Source of the DNA: Planctomycetota bacterium
GTDB taxonomy: Bacteria > Planctomycetota > UBA11346
Assembly: GCA_013821615.1 (NCBI GenBank)
Contig: JACDGQ010000021.1
Span: 1 to 15,192, forward strand
DNA length: 15,192 nucleotides
Reading direction: 5' to 3'
Of the stretch, positions 1 through 9,581 are shown one piece after another. Under the pieces are notes generated by a model. That model made no database searches, was not told the DNA's origin, and saw nothing but the letters and a program-made list of their open reading frames with translations. Made by a program: the position numbers and the translations under genes. The stretch's first letter is position 1. Each line of letters begins with the position of its first letter.

Positions 1-75
1 CCTGGCGACGCGGACATCCCCTCTGCACGTCCCGCGGCGGATTTCCCCCGAGACGCCTCGCGGCCGCCTGACCCC

Positions 76-855
76 TTACTCCCCGAGCCCAGCCGCGCGC
101 CGGCGGTAGGCACCCGGTCCCATGCCGACCGCGCGCGTGAATGCGGCGGTGAAATAGGTGCGGTCGCAATAGCCGCAGCGCGCGGCGATCGCGGCGATCG
201 GCAGGGTGGCCTCCTGCAGCAGCCTGCAGGCGGCGGCGATGCGGCGCTGCGCGGCCCAGCGTTGCGGCGCGACCCCGACGTGGCGGATGAACAGCCGCAG
301 GAAGCCGCTTTCGCTCATTCCGGCCGCTTCAGCGAGGTGCGCGTTGCCATGCGCTGCCGCGGGATCCTCGTCGATGCGGGTCAGCGCCGCGAGCACCCGC
401 GGGTCGGAGATCCGCGTCGGCCAATCGTCCGCCGTGAAGGCCTCGAGCGCGGTCAGCACCAGCGCCGCGCCCCGCCACGGCGCGCTCACCTGGGGCTGGC
501 CATCGCCGGGCAGGTCGCGCACCAGGTCGTCGATGAGCGCCCGCGGCGCCACGCCGCACGGCAGCAGCCACACGCGGTCGGTGATGCGGTCGCGCGCGTG
601 GTCCGGACGGAAGTGCACGAACACGTGGCGGTCGACCGGTCGGACCACGCGCCTCACGAACGGGGTCTGCGGGGCGATGATGGCCAGCACCCCGGCGTCC
701 ATCGCGAACTGGCGGTGTCGCCAGTGCAGGCTGGCGCCCGGATCACCGTACCAGTGCAGACGCCAATGGGTGAGGAGCGGCTGCACCAGATCCGTGGCGA
801 CCCGGCGCTGCGCGCAGCGCACGACCTCCACGCTGACCTGCCAGGGCAGGGTCAT
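76..855 (-). CDS. AraC-family transcriptional regulator
   Basis: This 259-residue protein has the AraC/XylS layout: an N-terminal sensor domain (about residues 20-110, cupin-like, with HWYGDPG and a FVHFRPDH strand) and a C-terminal DNA-binding domain with two helix-turn-helix units. The first HTH is near residues 172-191 (HLAEAAGMSESGFLRLF). The second is near 220-241 (IAAIAARCGYCDRTYFTAAF), followed by the family-typical GMGPGAYRRR end. The ATG at 855 is preceded only by a weak GGA. It is divergent from the SGNH hydrolase at 1224, which it may control. In this kind of genome such regulators commonly sit beside carbohydrate genes, so a sugar or glycan-derived ligand is a reasonable inference, but the sequence does not show the ligand. 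The family call is solid; target and inducer are unknown. Confidence 0.9.
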   Translation of the reverse strand: MTLPWQVSVEVVRCAQRRVATDLVQPLLTHWRLHWYGDPGASLHWRHRQFAMDAGVLAIIAPQTPFVRRVVRPVDRHVFVHFRPDHARDRITDRVWLLPCGVAPRALIDDLVRDLPGDGQPQVSAPWRGAALVLTALEAFTADDWPTRISDPRVLAALTRIDEDPAAAHGNAHLAEAAGMSESGFLRLFIRHVGVAPQRWAAQRRIAAACRLLQEATLPIAAIAARCGYCDRTYFTAAFTRAVGMGPGAYRRRAAGLGE

Positions 856-1223
856 GGGTCCGGAATGCCTGTATTGCTCACTATTCCGCTCCTTCGGCTC
901 AGCCCCTGCGCAGGGTCTGAGAAGCTGTGCCTTTTGACTTCAGCGTTGCAGCGAGATCGCCGTACACGCTGACAGTTAATAATGACGTCCAAGGGAACGC
1001 GGCGTTGCATGATGATCTCCCATTGCCTACGTACAAGCCGTTACCGTGCCTGTTTACGACACTGTGGGCAGCCGGTGAGCCGGTGCTGGGGCGACGCGCG
1101 CGTGGCGCAGCTCCGGCGCGGTGCGCGACGCCGCGGACAACCGCATCGCCTGGACCGACCCGTGCAACCGCGACTGCCGGCCCGACCTGTCCGTGCCCTC
1201 CGAATCCTGCTAGACTCCACCTC
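856..1223. other. divergent intergenic region between araC-type gene and SGNH hydrolase
   Basis: This 368-bp gap holds the promoters of both divergent genes. Apart from the palindrome at 898-921, it has a short AT-rich patch around 975-985 (GTTAATAATG) and a TTGACT at 934-939. Neither pairs with a well-spaced partner hexamer, so I do not call a promoter. Reading frames through it lack Shine-Dalgarno sequences and protein-like composition, and I see no gene. Confidence 0.5.
898..921. promoter_or_regulatory. 24-bp near-perfect palindrome, candidate operator
   Basis: A perfect 12-bp palindrome, CCCTGCGCAGGG (904-915), is flanked by CTCAG (898-902) and CTGAG (917-921). The whole 24 bp is self-complementary except for one pair (C903/T916). 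It lies 43 bp upstream of the AraC-type start codon, inside the divergent promoter region. A dimeric repressor site is the simplest reading. A hairpin in the regulator's 5' leader is an alternative. AraC-family proteins usually bind direct repeats, so the binder may be another regulator. Confidence 0.45.
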
Positions 1224-1907
1224 ATGGAACCACCGATGCCCCCCATCCTGCTCCGCTCCCCCATCCCACTCCTGCTGATCGCCGTGCTGACCGCATGCGT
1301 GCTGCGGCCCCTGACCGCAGCCGAGCAGCCGGTCGGGGAGCAGCCGATCCGCGTGATCTGCGCCGGCGACAGCATCACCCAGCGCGGCTATCCCGAGGTC
1401 CTGCAGATGCTGCTGGGCGCCGGCTACGCGGTGCACAACGCCGGCCACAGCGGCACCACCGCGCTGAAGCACGCCGGCACCCGGTCCTACCCGGATGCGG
1501 ACCCGCGCCGCGACGACGCCGACATCGTCGTGATCATGCTCGGCACCAACGATGCGAAGGTCGAGAGCTGGAGCGCGCACCGCGACGAGTTCGCGGCGGA
1601 TTACGGCGCGGTCATCGCCTCGTTCAAGGGGCTGCGCTCGCATCCCAAGGTCTGGGTGAGCCTGTCCCCGCCGGTGTTCAAAGCCGAGGGCGGCGGCGGC
1701 TTCTCCGCGAAGAACGTCGAGGAGATGGTGGGCATGACCCGCACCCTCGCCGCCGCGCTGGGGTGCCCCATCATCGACGTGCACGCCGCGGCCATGGGCC
1801 AGGCGGACAAGTTCGGCGACGGCGTACACCCCAACGATGCCGGAAAGCTGCTCATCGCGACCACCGTGAAGGCGGCGATCACCGCGCCGGCGCCAGTCGG
1901 GAAATGA
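1224..1907 (+). CDS. exported SGNH/GDSL hydrolase
   Basis: From the ATG at 1224 this is a 227-residue serine hydrolase of the SGNH superfamily. Block I is GDSITQ (residues 48-53, nucleophile Ser50), a block II glycine is in NAGHSGT (72-78), block III is GTND (107-110), and block V is DGVHPND (199-205, Asp199 and His202). The frame is open back to 927, but the start at 1224 directly precedes a hydrophobic export signal (residues 8-33). That signal contains LTAC (22-25), which fits a lipobox, and also a possible signal-peptidase-I site after TAA33, so lipoprotein and soluble secreted forms are both possible. No clear Shine-Dalgarno sequence precedes it; ATG 1236 is an alternative start. The likely role is de-esterification of a carbohydrate or lipid. 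The substrate cannot be read from the sequence. Confidence 0.88.
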   Translation: MEPPMPPILLRSPIPLLLIAVLTACVLRPLTAAEQPVGEQPIRVICAGDSITQRGYPEVLQMLLGAGYAVHNAGHSGTTALKHAGTRSYPDADPRRDDADIVVIMLGTNDAKVESWSAHRDEFAADYGAVIASFKGLRSHPKVWVSLSPPVFKAEGGGGFSAKNVEEMVGMTRTLAAALGCPIIDVHAAAMGQADKFGDGVHPNDAGKLLIATTVKAAITAPAPVGK

Positions 1908-2098
1908 GCGGCTGCGGTATCCGGCCCTGCCTTCGCGTCCTCGACATCGGCACACTCGCCATTTGCGCTGGTGCGGGGAACGACCGCTTGCGCAGGACCG
2001 TGGTCCATGTGCCAACCATCACGAGTTAGGTATGCATCCCGGTCACTGCGGTCGGATCATGCGCATTCAGACACCGCAGCGAATAACACTGGAATATG

Positions 2099-2113
2099 GG
2101 CGGCGTTGCCGCC
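2099..2113 (-). terminator. small stem-loop after the bicupin gene, possible terminator
   Basis: GGCGGC and GCCGCC (2099-2104 and 2108-2113) form a perfect 6-bp stem with a 3-nt loop, 7 nt beyond the cupin stop codon. No T-run follows on the minus strand, so it is at best a weak intrinsic terminator. The rest of the convergent gap 1908-2120 shows nothing else I can support. Confidence 0.25.
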
Positions 2114-2120
2114 GGTCCGC

Positions 2121-3077
2121 TCAATCAACCACGAAGGTGATGTCGAGGGTGCGCAGGTAGGTGTGCAGGCCGGCGTCCTGGATGGGCAGCACCATGGCGT
2201 CGTCGCCGGTGTCGTTGTGGTGCGAATGCCACAGGCCGGGTGGCGTGACGAACACCGCACCGGGCAGCCAGTCGGCGCGCACCGGGTCGATGATGCGCCC
2301 CTGGTCGTCGATGCGCTCACCGATCAGCGTATAGGTGCCGGGCTGGGCGGCGATGCACAGGTCGAGGGCCACGGAGTTGTGGCGGTGCGGCTTCTGCGTG
2401 ACGCCGGCGGGCAGCACATTGAGCAGCGACCACAGCACGTGCGTCAAGGTCAGGGTCTGGGGCGTCGCGGCGTTGCCGAGCAGGATGCCCAGGCGGTTGC
2501 GCTCGGCGGCGCCGGGCTGCCGCTTCACCTGCTCGAGCTCGGCGAGCAGGCGCTCGCGGCGGAAGAGCGTCGGCTTGAAGCGCGGCACCCCCGGCTGCAC
2601 GCCGAGGTAGGCGAGCAGCGGCTCGTCGCTCACCCAGTACAGCGCCGCATCGCTGGACGCGGTGTGTTCCAGCTCGGCGCCCAGGGGCACTACGAACAGA
2701 TCGCCTTCAGACCAGTCGAGGGTGCCGAAACTCGCGCGGCTCCTGCCGCTGCCGCGGATCACGAAGAACATCTGCGACGTGGCGCTCGCCTGGGTGGACA
2801 GGGTCTCGGCGATGCGGATGCGCAGGAAGCTGGCGATCAGGCCGGGGCTGGTGGCGGGATAGCGCGTGCCGAGCCGGTCGGACAGGTCGAAGGGGATGAT
2901 GCGCGTCTCACCCTGCTGGTGCAGCGCCGCCGGCAGCACCGCGATGGGGATGGCGGGGATGTGCGGATTGGCCGCCGCGGTGTATTCGTAGCAGCGCCCG
3001 TCGGCCTCCCAGTCGAGCGAGGTCTGCTTGCGGTGTTGCGCGGTCGGGGATTGCTGGATCTGCTCTTTGCTGGTCAT
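2121..3077 (-). CDS. bicupin protein, gentisate-dioxygenase-like
   Basis: The ATG at 3077 has GGAG eight bases upstream and gives 318 residues. Two cupin domains are visible. The N-terminal one (about 90-145) has QMFFVIRGSGRS and WSEGDLFVVP but lacks the HxH metal motif. The C-terminal one (about 220-300) has PHRHNS (His231, His233) and GLWHSHHND (His284, His286/287), which look like a metal site. This two-domain layout resembles gentisate 1,2-dioxygenase and related ring-cleaving cupins, but substrate residues cannot be checked here. No other aromatic-degradation gene is nearby, so a dioxygenase reaction is unproven. It lies 179 bp downstream of the multicopper oxidase on the same strand and may or may not share its transcript. 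Family confident, function open. Confidence 0.8.
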   Translation of the reverse strand: MTSKEQIQQSPTAQHRKQTSLDWEADGRCYEYTAAANPHIPAIPIAVLPAALHQQGETRIIPFDLSDRLGTRYPATSPGLIASFLRIRIAETLSTQASATSQMFFVIRGSGRSRASFGTLDWSEGDLFVVPLGAELEHTASSDAALYWVSDEPLLAYLGVQPGVPRFKPTLFRRERLLAELEQVKRQPGAAERNRLGILLGNAATPQTLTLTHVLWSLLNVLPAGVTQKPHRHNSVALDLCIAAQPGTYTLIGERIDDQGRIIDPVRADWLPGAVFVTPPGLWHSHHNDTGDDAMVLPIQDAGLHTYLRTLDITFVVD

Positions 3078-3211
3078 GGCCGGATCTCCAGGGCGTGATG
3101 CGCGCAAACCTTGGCGTAGTCCGGGCTCGACTCAACCCGCAATGGCGGAGCCATCTCCTTGACCTGACCAGACGCACCGAGGAACGGCACGAGGAAGAGG
3201 AGCGGGATCAG
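3074..3211 (-). other. doubtful mini-ORF with a hydrophobic start, in the oxidase-cupin gap
   Basis: In the gap 3078-3256 the frame that follows the oxidase stop stays open to a TGA at 3074-3076, overlapping the cupin ATG. From a CTG at 3211 it would encode 45 residues starting with a hydrophobic stretch (LIPLLFLVPFLGASG) and ending KVCAHHALEIRP. There is no ATG or GTG with a Shine-Dalgarno sequence; the only ATG abuts AAGGAG directly, too close to serve. It is more likely chance, or a transcribed spacer, than a gene. Confidence 0.12.
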
Positions 3212-3256
3212 GGAAGGCGCAGGGGATGGTGGTGGGAAGGAGCGGACTGGAAGATG

Positions 3257-4621
3257 TCAGCTCGAATGGATGCCGTCCCTGGCCAGATCCTCTGCAGTCG
3301 CCGGTCCGACCAGGGTTCCAGGGGGATATTCGTACCAGCCGGGATCGGCGTAGGAGGCCAGTTCCGGGCGCACCTTGAGGATGGTGAACATGCCGCCCAT
3401 GGTGATGTAATCGAACTGGCCCTTGCCGCCGACCATGGGCAGGCTGTTGGGCGGCACCGGCATGCCCATCGCGCCCATGTCGGCCATGCCCTGGTCGCCC
3501 ATGGTCATGTAGTCCGGCAGCAGGCGGTTGATCTTCTCGTCCAGGCCGGCGGTCTTGATGCCGATCAGGTTGGGCAGCCCATGACCCATCTGGTTCATGA
3601 CGTGGTGGCTCATGTGGCAGTGCATGGACCAGTCGCCGGGGTTGTCGGCGATGAACTCGACGTCGCGCGTGCTGCCGGTGGGGACCAGCACGGTGGTCTC
3701 GGGCAGCTGCGCGGACGGCGGCGTGGGCCCGCCATCGGTGGCGGTCATCGTGAAGGCGTGCCCGTGCAGGTGGATGGGGTGGTGATCCATCGCGCTGAGG
3801 TTGCCGAAGCGCAGGCGCACGCGCTCGTTCTGCTTGACCACCAGCGGCGCGGTGCCGGGGAAGCAGCGCGCGTTGATGGTCAGGACGTTGAAGTCGGTCA
3901 TCTCGTTGGGATCGGGGCGCGAGGTCCCCGGCACGATCTTCCACTCGCTCAGCATCATCACGAAATCGCGATCGACCTTGGGCCCGACCGGCGTGCGCGG
4001 GTGCACGACGATCATGCCCATCAGACCCAGCGCCATCTGCGTCATCTCATCGTGGTGCGCGTGGTACATCAGGGTGCCGTGCTGGCGGAACGTCCACTCG
4101 TATTTGTAGGTCTCGCCCGGCTTGATGATCTTCTGGGTGAGACCGGCCACGCCGTCCATGCCGTTGGGCAGCAGCACGCCGTGCCAGTGCGTGGCGGTCC
4201 CCTCGGGCAGCTTGTTGGTGACGTAGACGCGCACGCGGTCGCCTTCGACCGCTTCGATCACCGGACCGTGGACCTGGCCGTTGTAGCCCCAGCAGGTCGC
4301 GACCAGACCGGGCGCGAATTCATGCTCCACCTCCTCGGCGATGAGGTGGAAGACCTTGACGCCATCCACGATCTTCCACGGCAGCGTCGACGAATTCGGC
4401 GCGATGACCGGGGTGTAGTCCTGACCGGGTTGACCCGGCGGCAGCGCCGGCGCATCGTCGCTCATGGTCCGCCGCGGACGGAGCGCCGGCGCCGGCAGCG
4501 GCTGGCCTTCGCCGCCTTGCAGCCGCTGCAAGCCGACCAGCGCCGCACCCGCGGCCAAGACCGTGGCGCCATTGGCGATCAGGCCACGCCGCGTCACTGC
4601 GCTGAAAAGGGGAATGGCCAT
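3257..4621 (-). CDS. Tat-exported multicopper oxidase (cuproxidase type)
   Basis: The 454-residue protein starts at ATG 4621, two bases after the TolC-like stop, with AAGGA eight bases upstream. A twin-arginine signal is present (TRRGLIANG, Arg11-Arg12, then an Ala-rich hydrophobic stretch to about residue 31). All four copper motifs are intact: HWHG (145-148), HAH (187-189), HPIHLHGH (281-288) and HCHMSHHVMNQM (334-345). Type 1 ligands are therefore predicted as His281, Cys335, His340 and Met345, with the remaining histidines forming the type 2/3 cluster. A Met-rich segment (about 372-387) may bind Cu(I). Periplasmic oxidation of Cu(I) to Cu(II) coupled to O2 reduction is inferred from the family and from the neighbouring TolC-like, His-rich lipoprotein and Cu-ATPase genes. 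A laccase-like activity on phenols cannot be excluded. Confidence 0.93.
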   Translation of the reverse strand: MAIPLFSAVTRRGLIANGATVLAAGAALVGLQRLQGGEGQPLPAPALRPRRTMSDDAPALPPGQPGQDYTPVIAPNSSTLPWKIVDGVKVFHLIAEEVEHEFAPGLVATCWGYNGQVHGPVIEAVEGDRVRVYVTNKLPEGTATHWHGVLLPNGMDGVAGLTQKIIKPGETYKYEWTFRQHGTLMYHAHHDEMTQMALGLMGMIVVHPRTPVGPKVDRDFVMMLSEWKIVPGTSRPDPNEMTDFNVLTINARCFPGTAPLVVKQNERVRLRFGNLSAMDHHPIHLHGHAFTMTATDGGPTPPSAQLPETTVLVPTGSTRDVEFIADNPGDWSMHCHMSHHVMNQMGHGLPNLIGIKTAGLDEKINRLLPDYMTMGDQGMADMGAMGMPVPPNSLPMVGGKGQFDYITMGGMFTILKVRPELASYADPGWYEYPPGTLVGPATAEDLARDGIHSS

Positions 4622-4623
4622 GG

Positions 4624-6027
4624 TCAGTGTCCTTCCGAAACCGTGGGCGCAGCGCCGGACATGGCGCCTGGGGCCATGCTGTCGAAGCGCGCGAGCCTGC
4701 CGCTGAGGATCTGGTCGAGTTCGCTGCGCGCGATCCAGTAGTCGCGCAGCGCCATCAGGTAGTCGCGGCCCGCGCCGATCTCGTCCGCCTTGCCCTGCAG
4801 CAGTTCGAATGCCCCGATCAGCATCGCGTTGTAGTGCAGCTGCAGTTCGCCGACGATGCGCTGACGCAAGGGGATCATCACCGCGCGCAGGTACTCGGCG
4901 CGCGACCGTGCCGCCACCACGCGGTTGCGCGCCATGCGCACGCCGGAGCGGACCTCCAGCGCGGTCGCCGCATAGAGCGACCACGCGCGCTGCAGACGCG
5001 ACTGCGCCTCCATGCTGATGCCCTGGCCGTGGTTGAAGACCGGGATCTCGACCGTGCCTTTGGGGCCGAGACCCCAAGCGCCGCCGGCATCGCGTTCCAG
5101 GTCCGCGCCCAGGGTCACCGCGGGCACATACGGGCTGACCAGGCCGTACTGCCGGGTGGCAAGGATGATGTCCTGCTGCGCCGCGAGCAGGTCCAGACTG
5201 CAGGTGATCGCGCGCTTCTCCAGGTCGTCCAGCGGCGCCTCGGTGCCGGGCAGCTGCGCCAGGCGCGGCGCCATGGTCCACCCTGTGGCGGTGCCCCAGA
5301 CACCGAGCATGACGGTCAGGCGTTCATGGGCATCGAGCACCTCCGCCTCGGCCTCGGCGAGGTCGAGTTTGGCCTGCTCGTACATCGCCCGGTCGCGGTC
5401 GTGGGCCAGCACGGTGTTGTTGCCGGCTGCGTGGATGCGCGTGGACAGGTCATCCGCGGCTTCGGCCCCGGTCAGGATCATCTGCCGCATCTCGCGCAGC
5501 TGCTCGCTGGCCTGCACCTGATAGGCGGCGCGGCGCACGTCGCCGGCGAAGCCGATCACCGTGCCCGCCACCCGCGACTTGATGCCGTCGAGCGCGGCCG
5601 AGGCGATGCGCTTGCGCGTCGGCAGGTACAGCAGGTCGATGAAATCCTGGATCAGGGACAGCTCGATGGCGGGCCCGGCCGCGAAGAAGTTCACTTGGCC
5701 CTCGAAGACCGGGTTCCTCAGCATCCCGGCCTTGACCAGGTCCGCCTGGGCGACGCCGAGATCCTCGTAGAGCGCCTGCAGGCGCGGGCTGGTGAGCAGC
5801 GCCACCTGCACCGCTGACTCCGGCGTCAGCGGCTTGGCCAGGAGCGCGGCGACCGCCTGCTCGGCTGCCCGGTCCTCATCCGTGCCCTGGTTCCAGTGCA
5901 CCTGGCTGCCAGTGCGCGCGGTGACGGTGGCTCTGACATCCGTGAAGGCGGCATCGCGCGGGCCGCCGCAGCCGCCCAGCAAAATGGTGGCGACGACCGC
6001 AGCGAGCGCGGGCATGAGCGGTCTCAT
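4624..6027 (-). CDS. TolC-family outer-membrane efflux lipoprotein
   Basis: This 467-residue protein begins with a lipoprotein signal (lipobox LGGC, Cys20), followed by the long helical pattern of outer-membrane efflux proteins. A LTPESAVQVALLTSPRL segment opens the first repeat, with ALYEDLGVAQADLVKAGMLRNPVF after it. The second repeat has SLDLLAAQQDIILATRQYG and VEIPVFNHGQG. The ATG overlaps the upstream lipoprotein stop by four bases (ATGA) and has AGGAG seven bases before it. TolC proteins form trimeric outer-membrane channels for RND, ABC or MFS pumps. No inner-membrane pump or membrane-fusion partner is in the window, so its partner is unknown. Its place beside the oxidase suggests copper export, in the position a PcoB/CopB protein holds in classical copper operons. 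Confidence 0.88.
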   Translation of the reverse strand: MRPLMPALAAVVATILLGGCGGPRDAAFTDVRATVTARTGSQVHWNQGTDEDRAAEQAVAALLAKPLTPESAVQVALLTSPRLQALYEDLGVAQADLVKAGMLRNPVFEGQVNFFAAGPAIELSLIQDFIDLLYLPTRKRIASAALDGIKSRVAGTVIGFAGDVRRAAYQVQASEQLREMRQMILTGAEAADDLSTRIHAAGNNTVLAHDRDRAMYEQAKLDLAEAEAEVLDAHERLTVMLGVWGTATGWTMAPRLAQLPGTEAPLDDLEKRAITCSLDLLAAQQDIILATRQYGLVSPYVPAVTLGADLERDAGGAWGLGPKGTVEIPVFNHGQGISMEAQSRLQRAWSLYAATALEVRSGVRMARNRVVAARSRAEYLRAVMIPLRQRIVGELQLHYNAMLIGAFELLQGKADEIGAGRDYLMALRDYWIARSELDQILSGRLARFDSMAPGAMSGAAPTVSEGH

Positions 6028-6326
6028 TTCGCGGCTCCTGCGGGTGCATCCTCGGGCGCCGGCTCCGCGTCGTGATGATGGTGGCCGGCATGAGGGTCGG
6101 CCGCGTCAGGGGTCTGGCCGGGCAGCGGGTGCGGCGGGAACAGCACGCCTTCGCCAGGCGTCCCCGGATGGATGGCCAACGTCATCGACGGCTCAGGCGG
6201 CGGCGCCGCGGCCGCGTCGGGGTTGGCCGGATGCGTGGTCGGCACCTGGATATTCACGGCGCGGTCGCTGCAGCCGGCGACCAGGAAAACCGCGCAGGCG
6301 GCGACGGCGAGGCGGGCACGGGCCAT
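6024..6326 (-). CDS. small His-rich lipoprotein
   Basis: The ATG at 6326, with AAGGA eight bases upstream, gives 100 residues. The signal peptide ends in the lipobox VAGC (Cys19). The mature part is low-complexity and Pro/Ala-rich, with no folded domain I recognise. It ends with a histidine cluster, PHAGHHHHDAEP (78-89). This is the first gene of the copper operon: its stop overlaps the TolC-like start by four bases. A role in binding periplasmic or envelope copper is an inference from the His cluster and the neighbours. I do not recognise a named family. A longer frame extends upstream to 6443, but the Shine-Dalgarno sequence and signal peptide decide for 6326. Confidence 0.78.
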   Translation of the reverse strand: MARARLAVAACAVFLVAGCSDRAVNIQVPTTHPANPDAAAAPPPEPSMTLAIHPGTPGEGVLFPPHPLPGQTPDAADPHAGHHHHDAEPAPEDAPAGAAK

Positions 6327-6593
6327 GGAGACGATCCTTCGTAGAGGCGCGGCTGACGACGACCAGGAGATGAGCCGCCAGGCGGGCCCTGGCCGCCGCT
6401 CCATCATCCCGGCGCGACGGGTGGCCGCGAAGATCAGGGACACGGCGGTTCACTGGTCATGGCGTCGATTCTCCCGGGCAGCGTGGTCATGCCAGCTGCA
6501 ACCATGCGCGGGTGCAGCCCGCGCGTGCCGTGGACATGGCGACGTTGCGTCAGGGGATCGGCTCGATGCGTGCGATCGCCTGAGCGGCCTGAC

Positions 6594-6611
6594 GGGGTAG
6601 GGTTAGACCCC
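6594..6611. promoter_or_regulatory. inverted repeat, possible metal-sensor operator
   Basis: GGGGT (6594-6598) and ACCCC (6607-6611) are perfect complements with an 8-nt spacer. A nested GGGT/ACCC pair occurs at 6600-6603 and 6607-6610. The site lies between the divergent copper transcription units. Short G/C-tract dyads are used by copper sensors such as CsoR and by MerR-type regulators, but no sensor gene is in the window and the match is not specific, so the call is weak. Confidence 0.2.
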
Positions 6612-6640
6612 ATATCGACGTCATCTTTGCCAGCCAATGA

Positions 6641-6927
6641 TGCGCGTGGATTTCCACCGCTGAACTGCTGCGCGCCTTCGGCGCGCGCAGCGACACGCGC
6701 TTCATCTGGGAGATCGGGCTCGGCACCAACCTGCGCCTCCTCGCGGTGGTCGCCGCCAGCATCGGCCTGCAGATCGCAAGCCATCATGTGGCCTGGCTGG
6801 GCACCTGCTCCACACCACGCCCATCCCGCTTTCCGCGTGCCTGGTGCTGCTCGGATTCGGTGCGGTGCCGTGCGTCGTGCTCGAAATGGGCAAGGTCTGG
6901 CTGCGTGCCCATCCCGGGCGGTCATGA
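6641..6927 (+). pseudogene. decayed C-terminus of a calcium-type cation P-type ATPase
   Basis: From 6641 one frame reads TAELLRAFGARSDTRF, then WEIGLGTNLRLLAVVAASIG and LQIASHHVAWLGT. This matches the pattern of the C-terminal membrane domain (Cation_ATPase_C) of P2-type ATPases, with the family-typical RS-x-TR and GL-x-TN positions. Near 6805 the homology moves by one base into another frame: LLHTTPIPLSACLVLLGF, GAVPCVVLEMGKVWLRAHPG, and a stop at 6925-6927. A TGA at 6638-6640 closes the frame upstream, and I found no trace of the catalytic domains. It is therefore a remnant of roughly 90 codons of a gene that is normally near 900, carrying a single-base deletion-type frameshift. It is not related in sequence to the intact copper ATPase downstream. 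Confidence 0.72.
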
Positions 6928-7059
6928 ACCGGCCGCCTGGCCGGTCGTGGACCGCCACGATGACGCAGCGCGGACCGCCCGGTCGCCAGCTCGGGGCCCA
7001 TGCGCGACTCGCGTTCCCGTCCAGGTCATCGCCATTCAAATTACATGGGGAGTGAAATC

Positions 7060-9336
<2,277 letters not shown>

Positions 9337-9581
9337 CCACGCATCGCCAGATGTGGACGGCAGCCCCGCCCCTGCCCGCTGATGGTCGTCCCCATTGCGG
9401 TGGACGATGCCGCAGCTGACCAAGGTTGCCACCCGTGCACGCGGATTTCCCGTTCAGTTCGCTGAGTTGTGTGGCATCCTAGCCTGGCGTGGGGCTTGGT
9501 CCCGCACGGCATCAGCACCTCGCACCCACGCGTACGCCGCAGATACCATGTATGCGCACGCAACACTTCCCGGAGCCGCCC

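Larger units (their letters stand above)
6327..7059. other. 733-bp divergent region between the copper operon and the copper ATPase
   Basis: This stretch separates the minus-strand copper operon from the plus-strand ATPase and should hold both promoters. It contains a dyad at 6594-6611, a P-type ATPase remnant at 6641-6927, and a 6-bp stem with 4-nt loop (TCGTGG-ACCG-CCACGA, 6945-6960) with no T-run. I see no convincing -35/-10 pair. The open frames on both strands through it look like composition-driven shadows. Confidence 0.5.

Noticed and set aside
206..972. Two long plus-strand open frames across the AraC-type gene
   Set aside because: They are Arg/Ala/Ser-rich antisense shadows without ribosome-binding sites; the minus-strand AraC protein has clear domain motifs.
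927..1223. N-terminal extension of the first SGNH hydrolase
   Set aside because: The extension has no ribosome-binding site and would bury the export signal 100 residues in; ATG 1224 places it at the N-terminus.
3095..4741. 548-residue plus-strand frame opposite the multicopper oxidase
   Set aside because: It is a His/Arg/Asp-rich antisense shadow of GC-rich coding DNA; the minus-strand oxidase has all copper motifs.
6945..6960. Stem-loop TCGTGG-ACCG-CCACGA downstream of the ATPase remnant
   Set aside because: It has no T-run and the gene it would terminate is dead; too short to call a terminator or operator in GC-rich DNA.
6434..7039. 201-residue minus-strand frame in the divergent copper region
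   Set aside because: It has no recognisable domain or ribosome-binding site and lies opposite the P-type ATPase remnant, whose plus-strand similarity is much clearer.
9337..9581. Possible promoter before the 610-residue protein
   Set aside because: Candidate hexamers around 9470-9550 do not pair at acceptable spacing; only the Shine-Dalgarno sequence before 9582 is convincing.
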